DNA of 41,784 bases, taken from the NCBI GenBank assembly GCA_023384005.1, contig JAHDXY010000010.1:1-41784 (forward strand), in the 5' to 3' direction. The notes beneath the pieces are model-generated. The model did not search any database. It was given only the letters and a program-made list of their open reading frames with translations, and had not been told where the DNA came from. Positions 8,613 to 16,605 of this stretch are shown piece by piece; position 1 is the first letter of the stretch, and each line of letters begins with the position of its first letter. The stretch is from Burkholderiaceae bacterium. Lineage in GTDB: Bacteria; Pseudomonadota; Gammaproteobacteria; Burkholderiales; Burkholderiaceae_E. Made by a program: the position numbers and the translations under genes.

Positions 8613-9715
8613 CCACCGCGACCATCGACATCCGGCCCTACCGGCTCGCACTGAAAACCCCGTACCGTTGGTCCAAGGGCACGCAGCACCACCGCAGCGG
8701 TCTGATCCTGCGCATCGCGCGCGGCGGTCTAGTCGGCTGGGGCGAGGCCGCGTTGCCGCCCCATGTCGAGTACCCCCCCGCCGACTTCGCGCGCGAATGC
8801 CGTGCGCTGATGGCCGGTCTGGACCCGCTGGCCGACGACTTCCTGACCGAACTCGACCTGCGCGAATGCCCGGCCCGGCTGCGTTGCGGCATGTCCACCG
8901 CGGTGTTGACGCTGCGCGCAGCGCAGGCTGGCCTGCCGCTGGCGAGCTTTCTGCTGGACGGCGCACGGCCCGCGCCGACGCGTGTGCCGGTCAACGAACT
9001 GATCGGCGATGCCGATCCGGCCGTGTGCGCCGACCGTGCCCGCGCCGCGGTCGCCCAGGGGCAGGACACGGTCAAGGTCAAGTGCACGACCGAGCGCGAA
9101 CTGGACCTCGCACGCATTGCGGCGATTCGCGCGGCCCTGCCCGGCATCCATATCCGCATCGACCCGAATGAGAGCTGGCCGCTGCAATGGGCAGCCGAGC
9201 AACTCGATGCCATGGACCGCTACGACATCGACTACTGCGAGGAACCGCTGCCACGCGGCACGCCGTTGGCCGACTACGGCCAGTTGCGCAAGCGGACCCG
9301 GGTGCCGATCGCGCTCGACGACAGCATCCGGACCCTACGCGACGTCGAACTGGCCGTGCTGCACCAGGCGGCCGATCTGTTCGTGCTCAAGGCGCAACGC
9401 GTCGGCGGCCCCGACAAGCTGCTCCAGATCGTACGTGCCGCAAGCGCTGCCGGTATTCGCTGCACGATTACGTCGAGCATCGAAACCTCGGTCGGTCTGT
9501 ACCTGGGGATCCACTGCACCGCCCTGACGCCCGCACCAATGGCCGCAGCCGGGATCGGCACCGCCCGCTACTTCGCTGAAAACGTGTGCGAACCGCCACC
9601 CATCGTCGACGGGCACATGGTACTGCCCGACTTGCCCGGCCTCGGATTCGACCCGGAGCCCTGGTGGGACGCGCAGCCGTCGCCCATCGCCAGCCTTCCC
9701 GCTGCCGGGCATTAG
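8609..9715 (+). CDS. Enolase-superfamily epimerase/cycloisomerase (MLE subgroup)
   Basis: A 368-residue enolase-superfamily enzyme of the muconate-lactonizing subgroup, which includes dipeptide epimerases, o-succinylbenzoate synthase and N-acylamino acid racemases. Catalytic features are intact: KVK at 156-158 after the capping domain, metal ligands Asp185 (RIDPNESW), Glu211/212 (CEEPLP) and Asp237/238 (ALDDS), and the opposite acid/base Lys261 (VLKAQRVGG). It abstracts a proton alpha to a carboxylate. The ATGA overlap with the ATPase gene suggests it acts on the imported compound. The last eight residues and the stop lie inside the 86-bp repeat copy B, so the native C-terminus may have been replaced. 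The exact substrate is unknown. Confidence 0.88.
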   Translation: MTTATIDIRPYRLALKTPYRWSKGTQHHRSGLILRIARGGLVGWGEAALPPHVEYPPADFARECRALMAGLDPLADDFLTELDLRECPARLRCGMSTAVLTLRAAQAGLPLASFLLDGARPAPTRVPVNELIGDADPAVCADRARAAVAQGQDTVKVKCTTERELDLARIAAIRAALPGIHIRIDPNESWPLQWAAEQLDAMDRYDIDYCEEPLPRGTPLADYGQLRKRTRVPIALDDSIRTLRDVELAVLHQAADLFVLKAQRVGGPDKLLQIVRAASAAGIRCTITSSIETSVGLYLGIHCTALTPAPMAAAGIGTARYFAENVCEPPPIVDGHMVLPDLPGLGFDPEPWWDAQPSPIASLPAAGH

Positions 9716-9776
9716 AGCCACTAATGGTGACATCGCCAGAATTGGCTTGGCGGCGGTTATGGAGCTAATTACATTG
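9691..9776 (+). repeat. 86-bp direct repeat, copy B
   Basis: Second copy of the repeat at 4169-4254, same orientation, no gaps, about 12 mismatches. The internal palindrome is reduced to CATTAG / CTAATG. It supplies the last codons and the TAG stop of the epimerase gene, which points to insertion into, or recombination at, that gene's 3' end. Confidence 0.85.
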
Positions 9777-9895
9777 ATTCAGCGAGGAAATAGGCTGCCG
9801 CCCTCATATGGATGTGACCGGACCGGCGACGAACAACTGCGCTGTTGAACTGCATTGATGCCCGACCACAAGCAAGCGCTGGAGAAAATTGCGAA

Positions 9896-10960
9896 ATGGA
9901 AATGATTTCTCGCTACGGCACGCCTTCGACGCGGCTCATTTCGTTGCTCAAGGCGTTTGATTATCCTTTTCGCCATGTTCGGTCTGGCGACAAGTTCCTG
10001 GTTCTCACGGACGACCAGATGGATCCGCTCATCTGGCAATCGATGATGGCGGCTCTCCACGCTCGCGGCGCGGAAGCCTGCCTTTGCCTCTATCCGAAGC
10101 GTGCCTACCATTGCGCAGACCCCTCCCCGCTCGCGATCGGTGCAGCCAGGGAGGCGGACGTAGTCATCGCGCTCACGACCACTGCGCTGAACAGCGGCAC
10201 GCCAGGTCTGCGCCAGATTCGCTCCGAAGGGGGCGCCAGGGGCAAAACGCCAATCTGGCTTTGGGAGGAAATCAACCAAGAGATCCTGCTCGACGGCGGC
10301 GGCGCGGCGACCGAGGTCGACATCATCGAGATGTGCGGCGTGCAGCAGCGCCTGGGCGAGATCTTCGATGCCGGCAAAGAGGTCCGCGTCACGAGCGAAC
10401 TCGGCACCGATCTCACTGCCGACATCACTGGCTATCCGCCCGGCGCGCTCGCGAGCCGTTGGGGCGCGATCCCGTTCGAGCGCGACCATCAGACAGGACG
10501 TTTCGGACTGAGCCCCGGAACCTGGCCCTTCGGCGAATTCCATGTAGAGCCGCTTCCCGGCACGGCGAACGGGAAGGTCGTATGGGACGTGACCGCTCAG
10601 CATCCGCCGGGGCGATGGGAGCGCCCGGTCACGCTCACGATCGAGAACGGCCGGGTCGTCGACATCGCCGGCGGGCACGAGGCTCGTGAAATCCGCGAAT
10701 ATCTCCAGCGCCATGGCGACGAGAATTCATGGATCTGCGGCGGCGAGATCTCGATCGGAACCAACAGGCTCTGCCCGCCCCGCACCGGTAACATGCGCAG
10801 CGAGAAGAAACGCTATGGCGCGATGCATTTCGGTATCGGGCACGGCGCCGACCGGGGGCTCGTCACCAGCAGGCTGCGCCTCGAAGGGATCAGCGACCGC
10901 GTGACGATGGTCGTCGACGGCCAGCATACGGTCGCGCGCGACGGCGAGATCCTCGTCTGA
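9896..10960 (+). CDS. M29 aminopeptidase / NicX-like protein with incomplete metal site
   Basis: About 354 residues, resembling the M29 aminopeptidase clan that also contains NicX-type 2,5-dihydroxypyridine dioxygenases. Family blocks: PFGEFHVEPLPGTANG with Glu214, GGEISIGTN with Glu284, and EKKRYGAMHFGIGHG with His311. The family's last metal motif, S-x-x-H-x-D, is replaced by SRLRLEG (about 325-331), so two expected ligands are missing. ATG 9896 was chosen because GGAG lies 11 bases upstream; ATG 9902 is an alternative, and 9845 would add 17 unrelated residues. It is the first gene of a same-strand five-gene set with biotin carboxylase components. It may bind or open the ring of the carboxylation substrate, but activity cannot be assumed. 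Confidence 0.6.
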   Translation: MEMISRYGTPSTRLISLLKAFDYPFRHVRSGDKFLVLTDDQMDPLIWQSMMAALHARGAEACLCLYPKRAYHCADPSPLAIGAAREADVVIALTTTALNSGTPGLRQIRSEGGARGKTPIWLWEEINQEILLDGGGAATEVDIIEMCGVQQRLGEIFDAGKEVRVTSELGTDLTADITGYPPGALASRWGAIPFERDHQTGRFGLSPGTWPFGEFHVEPLPGTANGKVVWDVTAQHPPGRWERPVTLTIENGRVVDIAGGHEAREIREYLQRHGDENSWICGGEISIGTNRLCPPRTGNMRSEKKRYGAMHFGIGHGADRGLVTSRLRLEGISDRVTMVVDGQHTVARDGEILV

Positions 10961-11019
10961 CGCTGTTTATCCGGGCGCATCGGCTTCGCCGGCAGAACAA
11001 CTGAAGACACGGGTCACGA

Positions 11020-11463
11020 ATGGTCCAGGTCATTGGCCAGAACGATATCGTGGAGATGCTGACGGCATTCCAGGACGGGAACTTCGTACGGTTCACCGTG
11101 ACGGCAGGGGCGACCCGCATATCGGCGAGCCGGTCCGAAAGCTTTCCGGCCGATACCACTCTCGCCAAAGCCGATTTCACGCGGGGCGAACCCGAACTCG
11201 TCGCGGTCCAGGCTCCAAGTCTCGGCATCTTCCGGGTCGCGAAACAGGACGCGACGCGCGCCTCACTCGGACCCGGCGACCGGATCGGCGAAGAGACCGT
11301 GCTCGGATTGATCTGGACCCGGCGCGACGTGACACCGGTGCGAGCCGGCCGGAACGGTACCGTGGCCGCCATTCTCGCGAGCGACGGCGACTTCGTCGAA
11401 TACGGCCAGGCGCTGCTGCATTTCGAGGCGACGGACGATCTGGGCGTGGGAGACATCCGATGA
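11020..11463 (+). CDS. BCCP-like (biotinyl/lipoyl fold) protein without the biotin-acceptor lysine
   Basis: A 147-residue protein whose C-terminal half (about 60-137) has the strand pattern of a biotinyl domain: VQAPSLGIFRV like the usual V-x-APM-x-G-x-F, GPGDRIGEETVLGLI, and VRAGRNGTVAAILASDGDFVEYGQALLHFE. Where the hairpin normally carries A/V-M-K-M/L, the sequence reads IWTRRDV, with no Lys and no Met pair. It therefore should not be biotinylated. It overlaps the biotin carboxylase gene by ATGA and is 60 bp after the NicX-like gene, so it is surely part of the cassette. A structural or substrate-presenting role is inferred. The N-terminal part is unrecognised. Confidence 0.7.
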   Translation: MVQVIGQNDIVEMLTAFQDGNFVRFTVTAGATRISASRSESFPADTTLAKADFTRGEPELVAVQAPSLGIFRVAKQDATRASLGPGDRIGEETVLGLIWTRRDVTPVRAGRNGTVAAILASDGDFVEYGQALLHFEATDDLGVGDIR

Positions 11464-12845
11464 AGCGCGTGCTGGTCGCCAACCGCGGCGAGATCGCGAC
11501 GCGGATCATTCGGGCCTGCCATGCGCGTGGGATCGAGACGGTGGTCACCGTGTCCGACGCGGACCGCGGATCACTTCCGGCTGGGCTCGCCGGTCGCGCG
11601 GTGTGCATCGGCCCCGCACGAAGCTCGTCGAGCTATCTCGACGTGAATACCGTGGTGGCAGCGGCAATCGGGACTGGATGTGATGCCCTTCACCCCGGTT
11701 ACGGTTTTCTGGCCGAGAACCCCGCTCTCGCCGAAGCCTGCGCCGAGGAAGGCGTCACCTTCATCGGGCCCAGCGTCGCGACCATCCGGGATCTCGGCAA
11801 CAAGATCCGGGCACGGGTGCTGGCTACTGCGGCGGGGGTTCCGGTCGTACCAGGGCGCAACGACGTCGCCGACTACGATGCCGCCGCCGCCGCCGCACGA
11901 GAGATCGGGCTACCCATTCTCCTCAAGGCAGCGTCAGGCGGAGGCGGGCGGGGCATGCAGGTCGTTCGCGATCTCGATCAGCTGCGTTGCGCGTACGAGA
12001 CGGCGACGACCGAAGCAAGTGCGGCTTTCGGCGACGGAACCCTATATATCGAGCGCTTCATCCCCAACGCCCGGCACATCGAGGTCCAGATCCTCGGCGA
12101 CCGCCACGGCAACATCGTTCAACTCGGCGAGCGCGACTGCACGCTTCAGCGGCGACATCAGAAGATCGTCGAGGAAGGCCCGGCCGTATTCGTGCCCGCC
12201 CCGCTCATCGAGCGTATCCGGCAGGCCGCCGTCGACCTGGCGCGCAGCGTTAACTATGAGAATGCGGGAACGGTCGAATTCATCATCGATCAGGACCGAG
12301 GAGACTTCTTCTTCCTCGAGGTCAATACGCGAATCCAGGTGGAGCACCCTGTCACGGAGATGCTGACAGGCGTCGACCTTGTCGGAGAACAGCTTCGGGT
12401 CGCCGACGGCGGGCCTCTGCTGTTGCGACAGGATCAGATCAACATCAAGGGACACGTCATCGAGTGCCGGGTGAACGCCGAGTGCGCGGCGGAAGACTTC
12501 CGACCGTCGCCCGGCCTGATCTCCGGCTGGGCGCCACCGGAGGGCGAGGGCATTCGCCTCGATACGCATTGTTTCCCCGGCTATGCGGTTCCCCCCTTCT
12601 ACGACTCCCTCTTGGCCAAGCTGATCGTTGCCGGCAAGGACCGCGCCGACTGCCTGCGCCGCACGCTTGCTGCGCTCGAAGCTTTCGAGGTCGAAGGCAT
12701 CGAGACGACGCTCGGCTTCATCCGCCAGCTCCTGGAACGGCCCGAGTTCACCGCCGGCGCGGTCAATACCCGTTGGGTCGAGACGGTAATGGCCGAGCCC
12801 GATTTCGCCCGCCGTGCCCTTCATGACGAGACCATCGATGCCTGA
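11460..12845 (+). CDS. Biotin carboxylase (AccC-type subunit)
   Basis: A 461-residue biotin carboxylase that uses ATP and bicarbonate to carboxylate the biotin on its carrier protein. The N-terminal domain opens VLVANRGEIATRIIRAC; LHPGYGFLAEN follows. The ATP-grasp region has Lys156 and the glycine loop GGGGRGM (160-166), ERDCTLQRRHQKIVEE and EVNTRIQVEHPVTEM. The C-terminal domain has RVNAE and YDSLLAKLIV. All expected blocks look intact. The start overlaps the upstream gene by ATGA and its end overlaps the BCCP gene by eight bases. It is a specialised second copy by context, not the accBC operon of fatty acid synthesis. Confidence 0.94.
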   Translation: MKRVLVANRGEIATRIIRACHARGIETVVTVSDADRGSLPAGLAGRAVCIGPARSSSSYLDVNTVVAAAIGTGCDALHPGYGFLAENPALAEACAEEGVTFIGPSVATIRDLGNKIRARVLATAAGVPVVPGRNDVADYDAAAAAAREIGLPILLKAASGGGGRGMQVVRDLDQLRCAYETATTEASAAFGDGTLYIERFIPNARHIEVQILGDRHGNIVQLGERDCTLQRRHQKIVEEGPAVFVPAPLIERIRQAAVDLARSVNYENAGTVEFIIDQDRGDFFFLEVNTRIQVEHPVTEMLTGVDLVGEQLRVADGGPLLLRQDQINIKGHVIECRVNAECAAEDFRPSPGLISGWAPPEGEGIRLDTHCFPGYAVPPFYDSLLAKLIVAGKDRADCLRRTLAALEAFEVEGIETTLGFIRQLLERPEFTAGAVNTRWVETVMAEPDFARRALHDETIDA

Positions 12846-13344
12846 CCTCACCTATCAAGATGTTCTGAGCATCCTGCGCCTGATCGATGCCGGTTCGTTC
12901 TCGAACCTGGAGATCGAGTTTGAAGGGACACGCCTCAAGGTCTCGCGTCTTGCCACCGGCGCCGTCTCGCCTCCCGGCGGCGGCGCTCGAACGCCGCGCA
13001 AGCCATCGCCGGCGGTTTCACCGAAGAACGCGGTCCCCGTCGCACCGTCACCGTCCGGCGGCGCCAAGCCGGAGCAGGAACCGTCCGCCGATATTCCCAA
13101 CGGAGTTGCGGTCAAGCCGCCGATGGAGGGGACGTTCTACGCGGCTGCCTCCCCCGGCGCGCCAGCTTTCGCCGAGATCGGCAAGCGCGTGCGCAAAGGC
13201 GACCAGCTTGGCATTGTTGAGGTCATGAAGCTGTTCACGCCGGTCTCGTCCCCTTGTGACGGCACGATACGGTCGATCCAGGTGAGGAACGAGCAGGTCG
13301 TCAGCGCGGGTCAGACACTGATGGTGATCGAAGAGGATCTATGA
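12838..13344 (+). CDS. Biotin carboxyl carrier protein (BCCP)
   Basis: A 168-residue AccB-like protein. Residues 1-38 form the short N-terminal helix/strand region of AccB (LSILRLIDAGSFSNLEIEFE). A Pro/Ala/Ser-rich linker spans about 42-88, and the biotinyl domain about 90-167. The biotin-accepting lysine is Lys131 in EVMKLF; the preceding Met is kept and the following residue is Leu rather than Met. ATG 12838 overlaps the carboxylase stop; an upstream in-frame ATG at 12814 would lie deep within the previous gene. It carries carboxybiotin between the biotin carboxylase and the carboxyltransferase. Confidence 0.93.
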   Translation: MPDLTYQDVLSILRLIDAGSFSNLEIEFEGTRLKVSRLATGAVSPPGGGARTPRKPSPAVSPKNAVPVAPSPSGGAKPEQEPSADIPNGVAVKPPMEGTFYAAASPGAPAFAEIGKRVRKGDQLGIVEVMKLFTPVSSPCDGTIRSIQVRNEQVVSAGQTLMVIEEDL

Positions 13345-13372
13345 GACTTCGCTGTCGTTTCGGAGGCGCGTT

Positions 13373-14845
13373 GTGAAGAAGCTGCTTATCCTCGACGAAA
13401 CGCTGAGAAATGCGCAGCAGTCGCTCTGGGCGACGCGGATGCGCACGAAGTCCATGCTGCCGATCGCAAGCGTGATGGATCAGGCCGGCTTCGATACGAT
13501 CTGCGTCGGCGCCGGCGTCACTTTCGAAACGGCCGCGATGTACCTTCACGAGGATCCCTGGGAACGCATGAGGCTCCTGCGTCGCGAGGCTCCGAGGACG
13601 CGCTTCGACGTGCTGGTCCGGGCACGCAATCTGTGGGGCTGGCGAGCTCAGCCCTTCGACGTGCAGACGCTCTATCTCGAGACCCTGCTGCGCAACGGTG
13701 TCGACAGTTTCAAGCTGTTCGACGGCCTGAACGACATGCGCAATATGGACCATCTCCTCAGCGAGGGCATCCGCCTCGGTTTCAAGGTCAAGGGCTTCGT
13801 CGGATTCAACGAGAGCCCGGCGCACACCGACGAGTATCTCGCCGAAAAGGCGAAGGAATTCGTCCAACGCGGCGTCCATGCCATCGTCATCTCGGATTCC
13901 GCCGGCGTGATGCGCCCGGAACGTGCCCGCTCGGCGCTGACCGCGGTACGCGCCGCCATCGGCGATCTCGAACTGCATTTTCACGCCCACACCTCGACGG
14001 GGCTGGGACGCGAGGCATGCCGTCAGGCGATCAGGGCCGGCGTCGACGTCATCTGGACGGCGGCGCGGCCTGTCGCCTGGGGCACCGCGCTGCCGGCCAC
14101 GCGCGACGTCATCCAGATCGCGCGCGAGGAAGGCCGGACGGTGGAAGTTGATGAAGATCGAATTCGAGAGATCGACGACTGGTTCTACTGGGTCGCGCAT
14201 GAAGAAGGCCAGCCGGTGCCCGAGGAGTTGCCCTTCGACCCTGCCCATTTCCAGAGCTATATCGGCCACCAGATCCCTGGCGGCATGATCTCCAACCTGG
14301 TCAAGCAGCTCCAGGACCGTTGGCTGGAGAAGCGGTTGCCGGATGTGCTCGAGGACGCGTCGCGGGTGCGTGCGGAGCTCGGCTATCCGCACATGTCGAC
14401 ACCGTTCTCCCAATTCGTCGGCGTTCAGGCCGTCATGAATGTCATCCAGGGCGAACGCTACGCGACTCCGCCGGAAGCGCTTCGCCTCTACTCACGAGGC
14501 GCTTTCGGCAAGCCGATCTGGCCGCTCGACCCGAATGTGCAAGACAGATTGACCGGCGGCGCCGCGCCTATCGACCCGCTAGATGGCCTCGACGAGCCGG
14601 CCCTGCCGAAGATCCGGGCCGAGCACGGGCCATTCGAATCCGATGAGGACCTGCTTCTGTTCCTGTTCCTGCATCCGGCCGCCTACGGCGATTTCAAGAA
14701 GAACCGCCAGCCGATCACTTGGAGCCCACGTCCTCATCCGGTCTGCGCACTGGTCAAAGCTCTGGCCGGACGGACCGATATTGCTTCTGTCGAAATCGAG
14801 CGAGGACCGTTGAAGGTCACTCTGTCCGGGGGCACGGGCAACTAG
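13373..14845 (+). CDS. Carboxyltransferase subunit, pyruvate carboxylase/oxaloacetate decarboxylase-like, altered metal site
   Basis: A 490-residue HMGL-like TIM-barrel carboxyltransferase with a C-terminal conserved carboxylase domain (QIPGGMISNLVKQL, then PHMSTPFSQFVGVQAVMNV). In pyruvate carboxylase the metal is held by the Asp of RDAHQS, a carbamylated Lys in the IKDMAG motif and two His. Here the matching segments read LRNAQQS (Asn13 for Asp) and ISDSAG (Ser174 for Lys), while HFHAH keeps His204 and His206. The usual xxxGTSQP block reads AWGTALPAT. Either the substrate chemistry differs or the subunit works without the usual metal ligands. GTG start with GGAGG six bases upstream. Last gene of the cassette. 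Confidence 0.85.
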   Translation: MKKLLILDETLRNAQQSLWATRMRTKSMLPIASVMDQAGFDTICVGAGVTFETAAMYLHEDPWERMRLLRREAPRTRFDVLVRARNLWGWRAQPFDVQTLYLETLLRNGVDSFKLFDGLNDMRNMDHLLSEGIRLGFKVKGFVGFNESPAHTDEYLAEKAKEFVQRGVHAIVISDSAGVMRPERARSALTAVRAAIGDLELHFHAHTSTGLGREACRQAIRAGVDVIWTAARPVAWGTALPATRDVIQIAREEGRTVEVDEDRIREIDDWFYWVAHEEGQPVPEELPFDPAHFQSYIGHQIPGGMISNLVKQLQDRWLEKRLPDVLEDASRVRAELGYPHMSTPFSQFVGVQAVMNVIQGERYATPPEALRLYSRGAFGKPIWPLDPNVQDRLTGGAAPIDPLDGLDEPALPKIRAEHGPFESDEDLLLFLFLHPAAYGDFKKNRQPITWSPRPHPVCALVKALAGRTDIASVEIERGPLKVTLSGGTGN

Positions 14846-15069
14846 GCGTCTGGCGCGCCTAGCGCGCGCGCCACGCGCAGGATCCGCACGGACAGCCCTT
14901 TCGGTTGTGGCAGGAAGCACTTGCGAAACGCCGCAATCGCGTCGTGGTCGGAGTGCGTGTTGGCCGCGGCGAACCGGCGGTCATGTTGGTCTCGTTGTCG
15001 ATCAACGCAACACTGGAACTCGGCGGCGACGCGCGCAACGAGGAACGCCGAGTCAGCGTAAAGACACAC
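14842..15069 (-). pseudogene. Transposase fragment (IS5/IS1182-like), truncated
   Basis: Translation on the minus strand gives RFAAANTHSDHDAIAAFRKCFLP followed by VRILRVARALG. This resembles the N-terminal block of IS1182/IS5 transposases that reads like ANTHPDHDTIATFRRRFLPE. Neither the usual beginning nor any catalytic part follows. It abuts the carboxyltransferase stop codon and fills most of the ~300 bp before the cupin gene, so an element once bounded the carboxylase cassette on this side. Confidence 0.55.
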
Positions 15070-15144
15070 CAGACCTTCGACGCGCTCGCCGACGCGCGAC
15101 CAGGCGCTGCTGGCGGCCTCCCGTGCGCTGGAGCCGTGAACGCC

Positions 15145-15516
15145 TCAGTCGGCGTGGCGGTGGCTGCTGGCGTAATCCACCATTCCCTGGAAGTCGACCA
15201 CGACCGCTGGCTCGTCGCCCACGACCCAGGCGTCGTGCCCCGAGGGCAGCAGCGACACTTCGCCTGGGCGGCATTCGATTTCGGTGCCATCGTCCATCAA
15301 TACCATCAACACGCCCGACACGTGGAATTGGAAGTGCGGCGCCTCGCAGCTCCTGGTCTTGGCGATCGGCTGCACGGAGTCGGCCCAGCGCCAGCCCGGC
15401 TCGAAAATGGCACGACCGATCATCGCTCCGCCAACGTTGACGAGTTCGACTCGGCCTTTCGGGAACTCACGGACCTCGTCGGGTTTTCCGAATGACCTGC
15501 ACTCGGCCTTGTCCAT
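15145..15516 (-). CDS. Small cupin-domain protein
   Basis: A 123-residue single-domain protein with a cupin barrel from about residue 35 to 115: HFQFHVSGVLMVLMDDGTEIECRPGEV, then LLPSGHDAWVVGDEPAVVVDF. The segment around His61 and His65 resembles cupin motif 1, and Gly-His at about 93-94 belongs to motif 2. The start at 15516 has GAGGAG upstream. It precedes no other gene on the minus strand and lies 103 bp after the LuxR gene stop, so the LuxR protein may control it. Small cupins of this type act as isomerases, dioxygenases or binding proteins; the function here is open. Confidence 0.8.
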   Translation of the reverse strand: MDKAECRSFGKPDEVREFPKGRVELVNVGGAMIGRAIFEPGWRWADSVQPIAKTRSCEAPHFQFHVSGVLMVLMDDGTEIECRPGEVSLLPSGHDAWVVGDEPAVVVDFQGMVDYASSHRHAD

Positions 15517-15619
15517 CTGCGTGCTCCTCGTTGGGCATCAGGAACCGACAGTGTTCGGCATGACGTCGGCCGGGTCGATACGCAGGATTGCGTATCGACG
15601 AGCAACATGCCGCCGCGCG

Positions 15620-16351
15620 CTACGTCCGCATCGCGCGCATCACTGCCGCGGTGCGCGTCTCCACGCCCAGCTTCGCGTACACGCGTTGCAGGTGCTTTTG
15701 CACGGTGCGCGGGCTCATGCCAAGGATGGCGGCGATGTCGCGATCGGTCTTCCCGCCTGCCACCCAGTGCAGCACTTCGCGCTCGCGCGGCGTGAGCGTG
15801 GCGGTGAGCGGGGTACAGAAGAGCCGATAGAACTGGCCCAGGTGCCTGCGAATCAGCTCCATGCACGCGCGATCGCGGTCGCTGAACGCAATGCCGCGGC
15901 GATTGAACACGAAACTCACCACGAACCGGCGGTCGACGTGGATCGGAACCGCCATCACGTGATCGATCCGGATCGCGCGATAGTACTCGTGGTAAAGCGG
16001 CGTGCTGCGAAACTGCGACTGCGGCAGCACGTCTTCGATGCGGCACGACGCCGCACGGGGGTTGCGGCCATGCGCGCGCACCAGCGGGTGCGCGTGGAAG
16101 TGTTGGTCGAAAACCTCGATATCGCGACGCGAGATCGCGCCGGGCTGGTCGCTCACGACCGTACGGTGTCCGGCGTCGAGGTCGCAGATCGACAGTGTCG
16201 TGAGTTCGCTGCTCACCAGAGCGGGAAGGCACCGCACGCCAGAAAGAGCGAAAGCCTCGCAGCCCGCGCATGCCTCGCCCACCGCCCAGAGAGTGTCGAA
16301 GGCGGCACGCAGGTCTGATTCGCGAAGATCGGGGTGCGAACGCACTGTCAT
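15620..16351 (-). CDS. LuxR-family transcriptional regulator
   Basis: A regulator of about 243 residues. The C-terminal LuxR-type HTH is clear: LTPREREVLHWVAGGKTDRD, then AAILGMSPRTVQKHLQRVYAKLGV (about 180-235). The N-terminal 170 residues look like a GAF/PAS-type sensor with HVMAVPIHVDRRFVVSFVF; no response-regulator receiver domain or clear autoinducer signature was seen. I chose the ATG at 16351 (MTVRSHPD), since the longer frame to 16471 adds 40 residues unlike any regulator. It is divergent from the small protein gene at 16606 and lies upstream of the cupin gene on the same strand. Confidence 0.88.
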   Translation of the reverse strand: MTVRSHPDLRESDLRAAFDTLWAVGEACAGCEAFALSGVRCLPALVSSELTTLSICDLDAGHRTVVSDQPGAISRRDIEVFDQHFHAHPLVRAHGRNPRAASCRIEDVLPQSQFRSTPLYHEYYRAIRIDHVMAVPIHVDRRFVVSFVFNRRGIAFSDRDRACMELIRRHLGQFYRLFCTPLTATLTPREREVLHWVAGGKTDRDIAAILGMSPRTVQKHLQRVYAKLGVETRTAAVMRAMRT

Positions 16352-16605
16352 TGCGCAGGCCCGAGAAGCCACGACGCAACCGTAATTTGTACGCCGCGCC
16401 CCAGTTGGTGTCAACGAGCAGCACGATCCGAACAAGGTCACGGAATCAGTCCGCCGCTCGTCGATCAGCACGGTGACGAAACCGCTGGTCGAAGTTGGTT
16501 CGGCAATCCTCGACTGCCACGATGCGGCGTACGCATTCCTGCGTATCGCCGGGCGCAGGCGTCGCGCGCACGATTTGCGAACAGCTCAAACCACGGAGAT
16601 CGAAC

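Noticed and set aside
7449-8966. 505-codon minus-strand frame opposite the ATPase and epimerase
   Set aside because: A shadow of two genes with complete catalytic motifs.
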